A stretch of 64,000 nucleotides of DNA, from the NCBI GenBank assembly GCA_024970065.1, contig CP103908.1, positions 1,736,001 to 1,800,000 of the forward strand, in the 5' to 3' direction. This document shows positions 51,420-60,687 of the stretch, piece by piece (position 1 is the first letter of the stretch; the number at the start of each line of letters is the position of its first letter). The notes under the pieces were generated by a model, which saw only the letters and a program-made list of their open reading frames with translations, had not been told where the DNA came from and searched no databases. The position numbers and the translations under genes were made by a program. The stretch comes from Pediococcus acidilactici (GTDB lineage: Bacteria; Bacillota; Bacilli; Lactobacillales; Lactobacillaceae).

Positions 51420-52607
51420 TTACATACAACGTTTAGCTTGCGCTTGCCAAGCAGTTAGTCCCTTTTTCAACCGTTGCAGTCCGTCTTGCAGGCGTTCTTT
51501 TGGACAAGCCACATTCATCCTCAAAAAGTGATTTCCATTGCCACCATAAACACTTCCGGCCGATAAAATTAACCCAGTTTCTTTTCGAATAAACTTCGCT
51601 AGTTTTGCAGAATCATTTGTAACCTGGCTGACGTCTATCCAGATTAGATAAGTAGCTTGTCCCTCAACTAAGGCGACCCGTGGACCTACTTCTTGCGAGA
51701 TAAAATTGCGAACTAGTTCGCGATTTTCGACCAAGTACTCTTTAAGCTCTTGTAACCAGGGAAGTCCTTTTTCGTAAGCCGCAATCGTGCCCGGGATTGC
51801 GACCAAGTTGGGTTCTGCCAATTCTTCGCTATTCAATCCACGGTTAATTTGGGCCCGCAAATTTTTGTTTGGTACCAACACAGTTGCTGCATGCATTGCT
51901 GCCACGTTAAACGTTTTGCTTGGAGAAACCGCCGCCACCAAGTTTTGAATCAATTCTGCTGGTAAGCTAAACATTGGTGTATAACCTGTTTGATTAAAAG
52001 TGAGGTCTCCATGAATCTCATCACTAAAAATTTTCACGTGGTATTGTTGGCAGAGTTGGCCAAGTCGAGTCAACGTCTCCCGTGACCAAATCAATCCAAT
52101 CGGGTTGTGTGGGTTGCATAAAATCATCATATTCGTTAGCGGATCACTTAATTTTGCTTCCAAATCATCCCAATCCACATGGTAGACGTGTTTGTTTTCG
52201 TCATAAAGTAAGTCACTTGAAACCACGTGGCGCCCGTTATTCACGATTGAATTATAAAAAATATTGTAAACAGGTGCTTGCACTAAAACATTATCTCCTA
52301 CAGCAGTTAGCCGACGAACCGCTGAAGAAAGCGCGGGAACTACTCCGGTTGCAAACGTCATCCATGCGGGATCTGGACGAAAACCATGCACCCGTTCATA
52401 CCAATTTGCCACTGCATTAAAGTATGCCGGCGGAATTTCTTCATACCCAAAAATTCCATCTCGAACCTTTTCTTGTAATGCTTGAACAATTGCGGGACTC
52501 GTTTTAAAGTCCATATCTGCTATCCACATAGGCAACTCATTTTTAGCAACGTGCCACTTAATGGAATTAGTTTTGGTTCGGTTGATTATCTGATCAAAAT
52601 CACTCAT
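51420..52607 (-). CDS. patB: MalY/PatB family aminotransferase (cystathionine beta-lyase type)
   Basis: A 395-residue PLP enzyme. The N-terminal 'KWHVAKNELPMWIADMDF', 'ILCNPHNPIGLIW', 'IFSDEIHGDLTF' and the PLP lysine in 'VSPSKTFNVAAM' mark the MalY/PatB branch, which cleaves C-S bonds of cystathionine and cysteine and releases sulfur compounds. Length normal. Its ATG lies two bases after the stop of the DUF3737 gene, so the two are cotranscribed. Confidence 0.9.
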   Translation of the reverse strand: MSDFDQIINRTKTNSIKWHVAKNELPMWIADMDFKTSPAIVQALQEKVRDGIFGYEEIPPAYFNAVANWYERVHGFRPDPAWMTFATGVVPALSSAVRRLTAVGDNVLVQAPVYNIFYNSIVNNGRHVVSSDLLYDENKHVYHVDWDDLEAKLSDPLTNMMILCNPHNPIGLIWSRETLTRLGQLCQQYHVKIFSDEIHGDLTFNQTGYTPMFSLPAELIQNLVAAVSPSKTFNVAAMHAATVLVPNKNLRAQINRGLNSEELAEPNLVAIPGTIAAYEKGLPWLQELKEYLVENRELVRNFISQEVGPRVALVEGQATYLIWIDVSQVTNDSAKLAKFIRKETGLILSAGSVYGGNGNHFLRMNVACPKERLQDGLQRLKKGLTAWQAQAKRCM

Positions 52608-52609
52608 CG

Positions 52610-53473
52610 TTACGCTCCTTTCGGCAACCGTGTTGTTGTTTGGGTAATTACGGTATTTTGTGGATCAATTGTTGGATCATCCATAATTATTTCACCAACG
52701 GATGCAACTCGAATATTTCCACTGATTGGGTTCTTAATGCTCATTACATCAGTAGTAATTTCTGCGTCAATGTTCCGACAATATTCAAAGGCAAGGTTAG
52801 TCCGCAAAACCCGACAATTAATCATTTTTAAATCATCTACATAACAAAGCCCTTGTTCGCTTTCAATTGTACAATTAATTAAAGTTAAATTCTTAGTATT
52901 CCACGCTAAATATTCACCACTGATTATGGAATCGTAAATGGTGACATTCTCACAATTCCAAAAGGCATCTTTAGAAACCAGTCGCGAATTGTGCACCTCC
53001 ACATTTTTAGCCCCGTCGAAACAATAATTACCCACTAAATCCAAATGGTCGATATATAAATTGGTGCTATTCATCCCGAAGTAATCACCATTAGCTTGCA
53101 CATTTTTCAGCGTTACCTGGTTGCATTTCCAAAGGGTTTCTTGCGCATCTGAAAAATGAATATTATTTAGCTTAACTTGATTGCACACTCGAAAAAGCTT
53201 TGGTGCTTGAAGAGTTGAATCATTAAGTTCAATATCGTTCGTATACCAAATTCCCGAGCGAGCCATCGTCTCTAGAATTATCCTTTCTCCTTTAACGTGC
53301 TTTGCATACCAAAGGGGGTACTTCCACTTAAATACGGTATCTATTAATTCAATATTTTGACTCTCTTTTAAAGGCGACTCTCCTTCGCCAAAAGTAGCTT
53401 GTTCAATTATTAAATCACGAGCATTAAACAGTGATCGTTCTCCTTCAAAGTAGTTTTCATTTATTTTTTGCAT
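52610..53473 (-). CDS. DUF3737 family beta-helix protein
   Basis: A 287-residue protein made of repeated short strands ('VKLNNIHF', 'VTLKNVQA', 'LYIDHLDL', 'VEVHNSRL', 'VTIYDSII', 'LTLINCTI'), a right-handed parallel beta helix as in DUF3737. No signal peptide. The family is widespread next to PLP-enzyme genes in lactobacilli and its role is unknown. ATG 53473 matches the family start ('KINENYFEGERSLF'); the frame also opens at ATG 53491. Confidence 0.85.
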   Translation of the reverse strand: MQKINENYFEGERSLFNARDLIIEQATFGEGESPLKESQNIELIDTVFKWKYPLWYAKHVKGERIILETMARSGIWYTNDIELNDSTLQAPKLFRVCNQVKLNNIHFSDAQETLWKCNQVTLKNVQANGDYFGMNSTNLYIDHLDLVGNYCFDGAKNVEVHNSRLVSKDAFWNCENVTIYDSIISGEYLAWNTKNLTLINCTIESEQGLCYVDDLKMINCRVLRTNLAFEYCRNIDAEITTDVMSIKNPISGNIRVASVGEIIMDDPTIDPQNTVITQTTTRLPKGA

Positions 53474-53613
53474 TCTTACATCTCTTTTCATTAAGCTTAC
53501 TTAACTTCCAATATTCATAGTATATGGCGTCCGCTTAACTATGTTAAATATTTATTGGTTATCGTTATTTATAACATTTACTTATCAATTGGATTAATAT
53601 TGGGAGCCGTACC

Positions 53614-53660
53614 AAAAAAAGGGATTCTCAAAACTTTTACATCTTGAGAACCCCTTTTAA
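53614..53660 (-). terminator. Terminator of the B3/B4 domain gene
   Basis: AAAAGGGATTCTCAA pairs with TTGAGAACCCCTTTT; shares the CTTGAGAA core with other terminators in the window. Confidence 0.85.
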
Positions 53661-53748
53661 TTTGTTGACTTTCAATTCGAACTCAAAGCACGTGTCAAAA
53701 GTCTTTTTACTATACTTAACCCGACTTTCTTAGCAAAATTAGCCAAGG

Positions 53749-54438
53749 TTACTTCTTCAAAACCATACGTTCCGCATCCACGCCTAACTCGGTTTTGATC
53801 CGTTGCTGTAATTCTTCAGCAGCTTGTTGTGCACGTTGCGCTTGGTCAGCGTTAACCGCTTCGATAACCAATACCGCATCGGTAGTTTCCTCAGTTAGCA
53901 TGGTGCGTTGAGCCTCACGCCAATTAAAGCAGCGACAAATAGCTCCAGTTTGGTCGTAATAAATGACTTCCCCTGGCAATGCCGGTTCATCTTCTTCTAC
54001 TCCAAGGGGTCGGAAACTTTCGCCACCCTTAGCGACTCCGAGATGCATCGTGCCATCCATTTTTTGTAGATCTTCACTCCCACACGGTACGCCAAACCCG
54101 AGTGAGATGCTGTTATAGATATCGACCAATGGATTAATGGGGCTAAGTGTTTTCCCTTGGGAAACGCGTTTAAGTAGCGCCTCAATTGATGAACGGGCGC
54201 CCTTTTTCTTCTTAAATTTGGTAAACGCATCTCGCCATTCACTAATTACCGGATTATTTCGGAAGACATCATCAGTAATAAATTTCTGAGCTTCTTTAAC
54301 AGCTTTGTCTAGCATTGCCTGATAGTGTGCCGACTGCGCGGACGCTTGGTGGTTATCAATTCCATGGGCTACCAATACTTGAAACTGTGCTTTGGGAAAT
54401 AAGTCCCAAATTTGATCGTCAACGATTAATGGTTGCAT
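53749..54438 (-). CDS. B3/B4 tRNA-binding domain protein
   Basis: A 229-residue stand-alone B3/B4 domain as in the editing part of PheRS beta: 'RSSIEALLKRVSQGKTLSPINPLVDIYNSISLGFGVPCG' (quoted in part) and 'LPGEVIYYDQTGAICRCFNWREAQRTML'. Family members are free-standing and probably act on misacylated tRNA or amino acids; the function is not established. Separate transcription unit. Confidence 0.85.
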   Translation of the reverse strand: MQPLIVDDQIWDLFPKAQFQVLVAHGIDNHQASAQSAHYQAMLDKAVKEAQKFITDDVFRNNPVISEWRDAFTKFKKKKGARSSIEALLKRVSQGKTLSPINPLVDIYNSISLGFGVPCGSEDLQKMDGTMHLGVAKGGESFRPLGVEEDEPALPGEVIYYDQTGAICRCFNWREAQRTMLTEETTDAVLVIEAVNADQAQRAQQAAEELQQRIKTELGVDAERMVLKK

Positions 54439-54521
54439 ATTAAATTTCCTCCTCTAATACTTACAGATTAATTCACAGCCATTATCTAACAAAATAGATG
54501 CAAATGCAACAAAACTAAAAA

Positions 54522-54558
54522 ATAAAAAAAGGCCGAGGAAGTTTTTCCTCAGCCTTTT
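54522..54558 (-). terminator. Terminator of gpmA
   Basis: On the minus strand AAGGCTGAGGAAA pairs with TTCCTCGGCCTT, followed by a T run. Confidence 0.9.
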
Positions 54559-54579
54559 CGTTAACTCAGCTAAATTAAA

Positions 54580-55269
54580 TTAGTTAAGCTTAGTTTTGCT
54601 TTGAACTTCAAGCTTGTCGTTGAAGTCGTAAACAACTGGTTCACCAGTTGCCATTTCAAGATTCATGATGTCTTCATCAGAAATGTTTTCGATGTACTTG
54701 CTCAAAGCACGGAGTGAGTTACCGTGTGCAGCAATGATAACGTTCTTGTTGTCAAGCAACTTAGGAGCAATTTCATCTTCCCAGAAAGGAATAACCCGTT
54801 CAAGAGTCACCTTAAGGTTTTCGCCACCAGGGATGATGCGTGGGTCTAAGTTTGCGTAACGACGGTCGTTAGCAGCTGAACCTTCATCGCTAGCGTCTAA
54901 CAATGGAGGAAGTACGTCGTATGAACGGCGCCAAATGTGAACTTGTTCGTCGCCCCATTTTTCAGCAGCCTTAGCCTTGTTTTGGCCTTGCAATGCACCG
55001 TAGTGACGTTCGTTCAAACGCCATGTCTTGGTTTCTGGGATCCAAAGTTGGTCAGATTCTTCCAAAGCATAGTGCAAAGTCTTGATGGCACGAGTTAATA
55101 CTGAAGTGTAAGCTTGGTCAAATTCAAGACCCGCTTCCTTGATTAACTTACCAGCATTTTTTGCTTGTTTAACACCTTCATCACTAAGATCAACGTCAAC
55201 CCAACCAGTAAATTGGTTTGATAAGTTCCATTCACTTTGACCATGACGAATCAAAACTAATTTTGCCAT
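54580..55269 (-). CDS. gpmA: 2,3-bisphosphoglycerate-dependent phosphoglycerate mutase
   Basis: A 229-residue glycolytic enzyme. The N-terminal '[12 protein letters not shown]' with the phospho-His, 'RHYGALQG' and the C-terminal '[11 protein letters not shown]' with the second His are intact, and codon choice is strong (AAC, GAC, GGT), as expected for a highly expressed gene. It converts 3-phosphoglycerate to 2-phosphoglycerate, the substrate of the upstream enolase. It has its own promoter. Confidence 0.96.
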   Translation of the reverse strand: MAKLVLIRHGQSEWNLSNQFTGWVDVDLSDEGVKQAKNAGKLIKEAGLEFDQAYTSVLTRAIKTLHYALEESDQLWIPETKTWRLNERHYGALQGQNKAKAAEKWGDEQVHIWRRSYDVLPPLLDASDEGSAANDRRYANLDPRIIPGGENLKVTLERVIPFWEDEIAPKLLDNKNVIIAAHGNSLRALSKYIENISDEDIMNLEMATGEPVVYDFNDKLEVQSKTKLN

Positions 55270-55313
55270 ATCGTTTGAATACCTCTTTCTTCAAATAAAT
55301 TTCTAACGTTCTA

Positions 55314-55342
55314 ATTTTACAATTTTTAACCGCTAAGCACAA
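55314..55342 (-). promoter_or_regulatory. gpmA promoter
   Basis: Minus strand TTGTGC (55342-55337), 17-bp spacer, TAAAAT (55319-55314), 45 bp upstream of the start. Confidence 0.6.
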
Positions 55343-55361
55343 ACCTAAAATAAAGAAGTTT

Positions 55362-56648
55362 TTAATCAAGATCGATTTGGTTAGGGAAGTGCGCTAAGCG
55401 GGTTCCGGCTTTACCCAATTCTTCTTCAATTCGCAAAAGTTGATTATATTTTTCCACCCGTTCCGACCGTGCGGGCGCACCCGCCTTTAGTTGCGCAGCG
55501 TTTGTGGCCACGGTAAAGTCCGCGACAAATGTATCCGCGGTTTCACCAGAACGGTGCGACATCATCGTGGTATAGCCATTTTTCCGGGCCACCCGGATGG
55601 CTTCGAGTGTTTCCGTGACCGTTCCAATTTGATTTAACTTGATTAAAATTGAATTTGCCATCCCCTTCTTGATTGCTTCCCGAATCAAGCGCGGATTCGT
55701 GCAAACCGGGTCGTCAGCCACAATTTGTACTTTCTTGCCATATTCATCCGTAAACTTCACGAAATTATCCCAATCCTCTTCTCCATACGGGTCTTCTAGC
55801 GAAATAATTTCTGGGAATTCTTTTAGCAGTTTTCCGTAATATTCGCCTAGTTCTTGTGGGGTATACGTCTTGCCTTCAAAATCATAGTTCTTGGTCTCTC
55901 GATTATAGAAATATGATGCCGCCGCATCAAAAGCAATCGCAACTTCTTTTCCCGGGACGTACCCTGCTTTAACGATCGCTTCGTGTAACATTTTCAAAGC
56001 GTCTTCCGAGGAAGGTAAGTCTGGCGCAAAGCCACCTTCATCCCCTAATCCCGTGGAATATCCTGCATCGGCGATGATCTTTTTTAGCGTGTGATAGGTA
56101 TTGACGATTTTTTCAAATCCATCCCGGAAACTAGTCCGTTCTACCGGTGTAATCATAAACTCCTGAACATCGATTCGATTGTTGGCATGCTCACCACCAT
56201 TGATTACGTTATGGAAAGTTTGTGGTAATTCTAAATCAGTTCCTCCTAAATATCGGTACAAATGGACGTGAAGAGCGTTCGCCGCCGCCCTTGCGGTAGC
56301 CATGGATACTCCTAAAATCGCGTTAGCCCCTAATTTCCGTTTGTTACTGGTACCGTCTAAGTCAATCATTATTTGGTCAACATTCGCTTGGTTGAAAGGA
56401 TCCGCACCCTTTAAAGCTACCGCAATATTATTATTGACGTTACTAATTGCCTTCAATACTCCCTTACCGGCCAAACGCTTTCCGCCATCCCGTAATTCTA
56501 CGGCTTCTTTTTCCCCAGTCGAAGCGCCTGATGGTACAGCGGCCCGGCCCCTCACTCCGTTAGATAGCTGCACGTCAACTTCAACAGTGGGATTTCCTCG
56601 TGAATCAAAAATTTCCCGTGCTTTAACGTTTTCGATAACTAGTGTCAT
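55362..56648 (-). CDS. eno: Enolase (divergent second-copy type)
   Basis: A 428-residue enolase: 'VPSGASTGEKEAVELRDG', 'INGGEHANNR', 'GDEGGFAP' (Glu209), 'SLEDPYGEEDW', 'ILIKLNQIGT' (catalytic Lys), 'SHRSGETADTF' and 'KYNQLLRIEEELG'. All residues needed for catalysis appear present, but several conserved positions differ (VADDPVCTNP, ETADTF), as in the second enolase of lactobacilli. ATG 56648 follows GAGGGGG; an earlier in-frame start at 56672 lies inside the leader hairpin's T run. It is not in a gap-pgk-tpi operon. Confidence 0.93.
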   Translation of the reverse strand: MTLVIENVKAREIFDSRGNPTVEVDVQLSNGVRGRAAVPSGASTGEKEAVELRDGGKRLAGKGVLKAISNVNNNIAVALKGADPFNQANVDQIMIDLDGTSNKRKLGANAILGVSMATARAAANALHVHLYRYLGGTDLELPQTFHNVINGGEHANNRIDVQEFMITPVERTSFRDGFEKIVNTYHTLKKIIADAGYSTGLGDEGGFAPDLPSSEDALKMLHEAIVKAGYVPGKEVAIAFDAAASYFYNRETKNYDFEGKTYTPQELGEYYGKLLKEFPEIISLEDPYGEEDWDNFVKFTDEYGKKVQIVADDPVCTNPRLIREAIKKGMANSILIKLNQIGTVTETLEAIRVARKNGYTTMMSHRSGETADTFVADFTVATNAAQLKAGAPARSERVEKYNQLLRIEEELGKAGTRLAHFPNQIDLD

Positions 56649-56670
56649 TACTAAATTCCCCCTCTTAAAC

Positions 56671-56717
56671 AAAAAAGACGTCTATTACCCCTAGGTTTCC
56701 TAGAAATAATAGACGTC
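56671..56717 (-). terminator. Intrinsic terminator in the eno leader (possible attenuator)
   Basis: On the minus strand GACGTCTATTA pairs with TAATAGACGTC, with an inner CTAGG/CCTAG stem around AAA, followed by six T. It lies after the promoter and 20 bp before the ribosome site, so it should stop transcription unless relieved. Two further GACGT words upstream in the leader could form alternative pairs. Confidence 0.7.
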
Positions 56718-56777
56718 ATCAAATTATTGTTTAATTATTTTTACGGCGAACGTCATCGCCTATTTAGTTACAGCCAC

Positions 56778-56806
56778 ATTATAGTGCCGCCGAATAATTT
56801 TTACAA
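56778..56806 (-). promoter_or_regulatory. eno promoter (strong)
   Basis: Minus strand TTGTAA (56806-56801), 17-bp spacer, perfect TATAAT (56783-56778). It leaves a leader of about 120 bases that contains the terminator hairpin. Confidence 0.75.
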
Positions 56807-56909
56807 GCCGTTTTGAAATTTTTTCAAGGCAATTAACCTTCTGGCTTTTAAATATCCCGCTAAATCCTTCGATAAACAGTCTTCAGTAATTTGAAACCGC
56901 AACCTGATT

Positions 56910-57803
56910 TTATTTTCGTGAGGAAGTAGCCACTGGTGAAGTTTTTACCGCGTCCCGTTCCGCTTCTTTTTCAGCTTTAGGAGCTTTGTCACTTTCCGAG
57001 CTGCTTTCCGTTGATCCTGAATCAGTCGAACTAGCATCACCTTGCTTATCACCAGATTCCTTATCTGCGGATTTTTCCTTAGATTTATCTTTGGAACTAT
57101 CCTTAGGCTTCTTCTTAGGTGCAGTAGAAGGCGTCGTCGTTGGCCCTTCGTACCGTGGTTTTACTTTTGGATTAGCTGCCTTACTACCCGAACCCTGATT
57201 ATTATCAGGGGTGGTATCATTATTAAAAGCATCCCGATCAGCAACGATTCCAGCGTTGTTAAAACGCTGCAGTGTCAGCGCCTGATCACGAAGGGCACCG
57301 TAATATCCCTTACTAAATTCTTCGTCTCTAAGCATCAAGTCTAATTGCGCATTCGAAGCGTAAAAGTCCCACGCCTCGTTCAACTTTTTAGCTTTTTCCA
57401 ACTGTTTATTAAACTTCTTGAAATTAGTCCTAATTTTCTTAATTAGCTTAATTCGCGCCCGACTGCGTTCTTTTAAAACCTTCGAACCGTCTGAAATTTT
57501 CAGCACATTTTTATAATCCAGACGTGCGCTCGTAAATTCATTACTCTTAAATTCCGATTCTGCCCGGGTAAACTGCTGGGTTTGCTCAAGCAGGTGGGTT
57601 GCCTGTCGATCGCTTTTTTTCTTTGTGAGGGCCCGTGAAAAATAGTTTTTTGCGGCCGCGTAGTTCTTTTGGACAATCGCCGTTTGTCCATTGGTGATAT
57701 TGCGTTGATATTGCAGTTCATTTTCATGATAATGAGCAACTGAGTACCCACCGACCACTCCGGCGACCAAAAAAATCAGAACCGCCCAAATCCACTTTTT
57801 CAT
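56910..57803 (-). CDS. Membrane-anchored protein with TPR-like and low-complexity tail
   Basis: A 297-residue protein: Lys-rich start and one helix ('WIWAVLIFLVAGVVGGYSVAH'), then a helical TPR-like region to about 180 ('AIVQKNYAAAKNYFSRALTKK'). About 100 disordered residues follow with Pro, Ser, Lys, Glu and Asp in runs ('PKKKPKDSSKDKSKEKS'). ATG 57803 follows GGAGG; earlier in-frame ATG at 57863 lacks one. The soluble part should face the cell exterior. No recognised family; possibly a cell-envelope assembly factor. Confidence 0.7.
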   Translation of the reverse strand: MKKWIWAVLIFLVAGVVGGYSVAHYHENELQYQRNITNGQTAIVQKNYAAAKNYFSRALTKKKSDRQATHLLEQTQQFTRAESEFKSNEFTSARLDYKNVLKISDGSKVLKERSRARIKLIKKIRTNFKKFNKQLEKAKKLNEAWDFYASNAQLDLMLRDEEFSKGYYGALRDQALTLQRFNNAGIVADRDAFNNDTTPDNNQGSGSKAANPKVKPRYEGPTTTPSTAPKKKPKDSSKDKSKEKSADKESGDKQGDASSTDSGSTESSSESDKAPKAEKEAERDAVKTSPVATSSRK

Positions 57804-57894
57804 CGGTATTCCTCCCGTTTCAGGTATCTGCCTAATTATACCACGTAAGGCTTCATTACCCACATTAGGGAATTCGTTTTCATTAGCTTCTCAT

Positions 57895-57923
57895 TTGAAA
57901 TATTTACCCAAACACGTTATAAC
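57895..57923 (+). promoter_or_regulatory. cfa promoter
   Basis: TTGAAA (57895-57900), 17-bp spacer, TATAAC (57918-57923), 35 bp before the cfa ATG. Confidence 0.65.
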
Positions 57924-57957
57924 AGTTGTATAACTATTTTTGGAAAGGACCTGAATC

Positions 57958-59133
57958 ATGCTTGAGAAACAATTTTATAAAACGTTTTTAAAACGTTCAT
58001 TTGGTATCCCAATTAAAGTTAATTATTGGGATGGCAGTTCCGCAGTTTACGGAACGGGAGAACCCCAAGCAACCATCACTTTTAAAAAGGCCATTCCGAT
58101 TAAAAGCATTACTAAGAATGCTTCAATCGCCCTTGGGGAGGCGTACATGGATGGTACGATTACCGTCGATGGTAATTTACAAAAACTAATTACTTCCGCT
58201 TATGAAAACGCAGATAGCTTTTTCCACAACAAAAAGTTTATTCATTTTCTTCCTAAACAAGGCCATGGCGAAAAAGAAAGTAAAGAGGACGTTCAAAACC
58301 ATTACGATATCGGAAACGACTTCTATAAACTATGGTTAGACCCAACAATGACTTATTCGTGTGCTTACTTTGAAAGCGACCAAGATAGCTTGGAAACTGC
58401 GCAAATGAACAAGGTTCGCCACATTATTCGAAAACTAAATCCACAACCAGGAAAAACTCTTCTAGACATCGGTTGTGGTTGGGGAACTTTAATGCTCACC
58501 GCTGCTAAGGAATTTAACTTAAAGGTGGTTGGCGTGACCCTCAGCCAAGAACAATACGACTTGGTGAACCAACGCATCCAAGAAGAAGGACTTAGCGGAG
58601 TTGCGGAAGTTCGGTTGCAAGATTACCGTGAACTTGGTGACGAGAAATTTGACTACATCACTAGTGTAGGAATGTTTGAACACGTTGGTAAAGAAAACTT
58701 AGGCATCTACTTTGATAACGTAGCTAAGTATTTGAAGGATGATGGGGTTGCATTGATCCACGGAATCACCCGGCAACAAGGTGGTGCCAACAACGGTTGG
58801 TTAAATAAATGGATCTTCCCTGGTGGGTACGTTCCTGGCTTAGTTGAAAATATCCAACACATCATCGATAGTGGCCTCCAAATTGACGACATGGAACCGT
58901 TGCGTCGTCATTACCAACGGACTACTGAAATTTGGGACGCTAACTTTAACAAGCATCGCGACGAGGTCCGTGAAATGTTCGACGAAAAATTTGTTCGGAT
59001 GTGGGACTTATACTTACAAGCGTGTGCGGCTTCGTTTGAATCTGGCAACATTGACGTAATCCAATACTTGCTAACTAAGGGAGCAAGTGGTCGGGTCCTT
59101 CCAATGACGCGGGATTATATGTATGAAAAATAA
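57958..59133 (+). CDS. cfa: Cyclopropane-fatty-acyl-phospholipid synthase
   Basis: A 391-residue SAM-dependent enzyme that adds a methylene group to unsaturated lipid chains, giving lactobacillic acid in lactobacilli. '[24 protein letters not shown]', '[13 protein letters not shown]' (SAM site), 'GVTLSQEQY' and 'SVGMFEHVG' are canonical. The N-terminal non-catalytic domain takes about 100 residues. It is involved in acid and stress tolerance of the membrane. The hairpin array begins right after its stop. Confidence 0.95.
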   Translation: MLEKQFYKTFLKRSFGIPIKVNYWDGSSAVYGTGEPQATITFKKAIPIKSITKNASIALGEAYMDGTITVDGNLQKLITSAYENADSFFHNKKFIHFLPKQGHGEKESKEDVQNHYDIGNDFYKLWLDPTMTYSCAYFESDQDSLETAQMNKVRHIIRKLNPQPGKTLLDIGCGWGTLMLTAAKEFNLKVVGVTLSQEQYDLVNQRIQEEGLSGVAEVRLQDYRELGDEKFDYITSVGMFEHVGKENLGIYFDNVAKYLKDDGVALIHGITRQQGGANNGWLNKWIFPGGYVPGLVENIQHIIDSGLQIDDMEPLRRHYQRTTEIWDANFNKHRDEVREMFDEKFVRMWDLYLQACAASFESGNIDVIQYLLTKGASGRVLPMTRDYMYEK

Positions 59134-59136
59134 AGA

Positions 59137-59675
59137 GAACGGAGAACCCCGGGTAACTTCTGAGGATTAAAAAAATTAAGGAATTAATCGCGTTTTATGC
59201 GATTGATTCCTTAATTTAGTTAACCGGAAGAAGTTGGGGTTCGGAGTTCGTTTCAGCTATGCAGCTAAAACAAAAAATCATAAAATTAATCGTGGGTTTG
59301 GCGATTAGTTTTATGATTTTGCTAACCGGAAAAGATTGGTGGCTGGAGTTCGTTTCGTCCATACTGCAGAAGAGTCGAAAAATTAAGGAATTAATCGCGT
59401 TTTATGCGATTGATTCCTTAATTTAGTTAACCGGAAGAAGTTGGGGTTCGGAGTTCGTTTCAGTTATGCAGCTAAAACAAAAAATCATAAAATTAATCGT
59501 GGGTTTGGCGATTAGTTTTATGATTTTGTTAACCGGAAAAGATTGGTGGCTGGAGTTCGTTTCGTCCATACTGCAGAAGAGTCGAAAAATTAAGGAATTA
59601 ATCGCGTTTTATGCGATTGATTCCTTAATTTAGTTAACCGGAAGAAGTTGGGGTTCGGAGTTCGTTCCAGTTATG
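59137..59675. repeat. Nested hairpin array L-A-B-A-B-A with 207-bp period
   Basis: Left arm L (ACCCCGGGTAACTTCTGAGGA) pairs with the flank after each A hairpin (AGTTAACCGGAAGAAGTTGGGG). Hairpin A: AATTAAGGAATTAATCGC with GCGATTGATTCCTTAATT around TTTTAT. Hairpin B: ATCATAAAATTAATCG with CGATTAGTTTTATGAT around TGGGTTTGG. A starts at 59174, 59381 and 59588, exactly 207 bp apart, with very few base changes. It fills a 628-bp gap between cfa and a GNAT gene. No open frame of note. Confidence 0.85.
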
Positions 59676-59761
59676 CGGCAGTCTTAAAATATCATCGACT
59701 TCTCGGCAAAAATCCAATAAAATTATATATTAAGTTAATTATTCGAAAGTAGGACGTTAAC

Positions 59762-60205
59762 ATGAAAATAGTAGAAGTAAGCGCCCCTTCTCCTCAATTA
59801 ATCCAAGATCTATTAAAGGTTTGGGAAAGTTCCGTTAAAGCAACCCATTTATTTTTGTCAAACGATGAAATCCAAAAAATAAAGGGTTACATCCCAGAAG
59901 CTTTAACTAGTGTGGCCCACCTAATCATTATAGAAAATGAAATTGGGCAGCCCGTCGGTTTTATGGGAATTAACAATCACTTTTTAGAAATGCTATTTAT
60001 TGCTGACGCTCACCGCGGGAAGGGATTGGGCAAGCAATTATTAGAATATGGAATAAACAAATATTCAGTAAACAAGCTGGACGTAAATGAACAAAACCCA
60101 CTTGCAAGGGGATTTTACGAACGTATGGGCTTTTCGGTTTATCAAAGGAGCGCGTTAGATGGGCAAGGCAACCCTTACCCCATCTTGCACATGCGAAAAG
60201 ACTAA
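59762..60205 (+). CDS. GNAT family N-acetyltransferase
   Basis: A 147-residue acetyltransferase with 'FIADAHRGKGLGKQLLEYG' as acetyl-CoA loop and 'VNEQNPLARGFYERMGF' after it; similar to YjaB-type enzymes. Substrate unknown. The start has AAAGTAGGACG upstream. It stands alone after the hairpin array. Confidence 0.88.
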   Translation: MKIVEVSAPSPQLIQDLLKVWESSVKATHLFLSNDEIQKIKGYIPEALTSVAHLIIIENEIGQPVGFMGINNHFLEMLFIADAHRGKGLGKQLLEYGINKYSVNKLDVNEQNPLARGFYERMGFSVYQRSALDGQGNPYPILHMRKD

Positions 60206-60292
60206 AATAATCGTACATTATTCACCACATCATCCAATTCATAATTAAAAACGTCTTCGTTGATAACGCTAATATCCAACCTCACTGAAATT

Positions 60293-60321
60293 AAAAAGCC
60301 GGGAAAAATTCCCGGCTTTTT
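60293..60321. terminator. Bidirectional terminator
   Basis: AAAAAGCCGGGAA pairs with TTCCCGGCTTTTT around AAA, between the convergent GNAT and azlD genes. Confidence 0.95.
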
Positions 60322-60333
60322 GTTTAGTTTTAT

Positions 60334-60666
60334 TTAAATAATCAACGTCAAGATCATCACCGTAACCAACCCAACGATTACGGAAACAGCCATCGAACGC
60401 GTCCAATAGGCAATGATAATTACTACAAGTGCGCCCAAGATTAACGCTAAGTTTCCTGACGTAATCAACGTATAATCACTGGAAATAAAGATTCCCTTCA
60501 CGACGAGCGCCGTAAATAGTGAAATTGGCACGTATTTCATCCAATCGTTAAACCAATCGGGAATCTGGCGTTTTGAAAAAAACAGTAGTGGCAAATATCG
60601 TGGAGCAAAAGCCACAAAAAAACCAAGAATTATAATCAATAAATGATCAAACGAACTGTACTCCAT
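60334..60666 (-). CDS. azlD: AzlD family branched-chain amino acid exporter subunit
   Basis: A 110-residue protein with four helices ('LLIIILGFFVAFAPRYLPLLFF', 'YVPISLFTALVVKGIF', 'ALILGALVVIIIAYW', 'AVSVIVGLVTVMILTLI', quoted in part). It partners with AzlC. Starts 21 bp after the azlC stop. Confidence 0.9.
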   Translation of the reverse strand: MEYSSFDHLLIIILGFFVAFAPRYLPLLFFSKRQIPDWFNDWMKYVPISLFTALVVKGIFISSDYTLITSGNLALILGALVVIIIAYWTRSMAVSVIVGLVTVMILTLII

Positions 60667-60687
60667 AGGTGATTTCTCCTACCAAAC

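Noticed and set aside
59137..59675. CRISPR array
   Set aside because: The repeats form one continuous 207-bp unit with internal hairpins; there are no short identical repeats with unique spacers and no cas genes.
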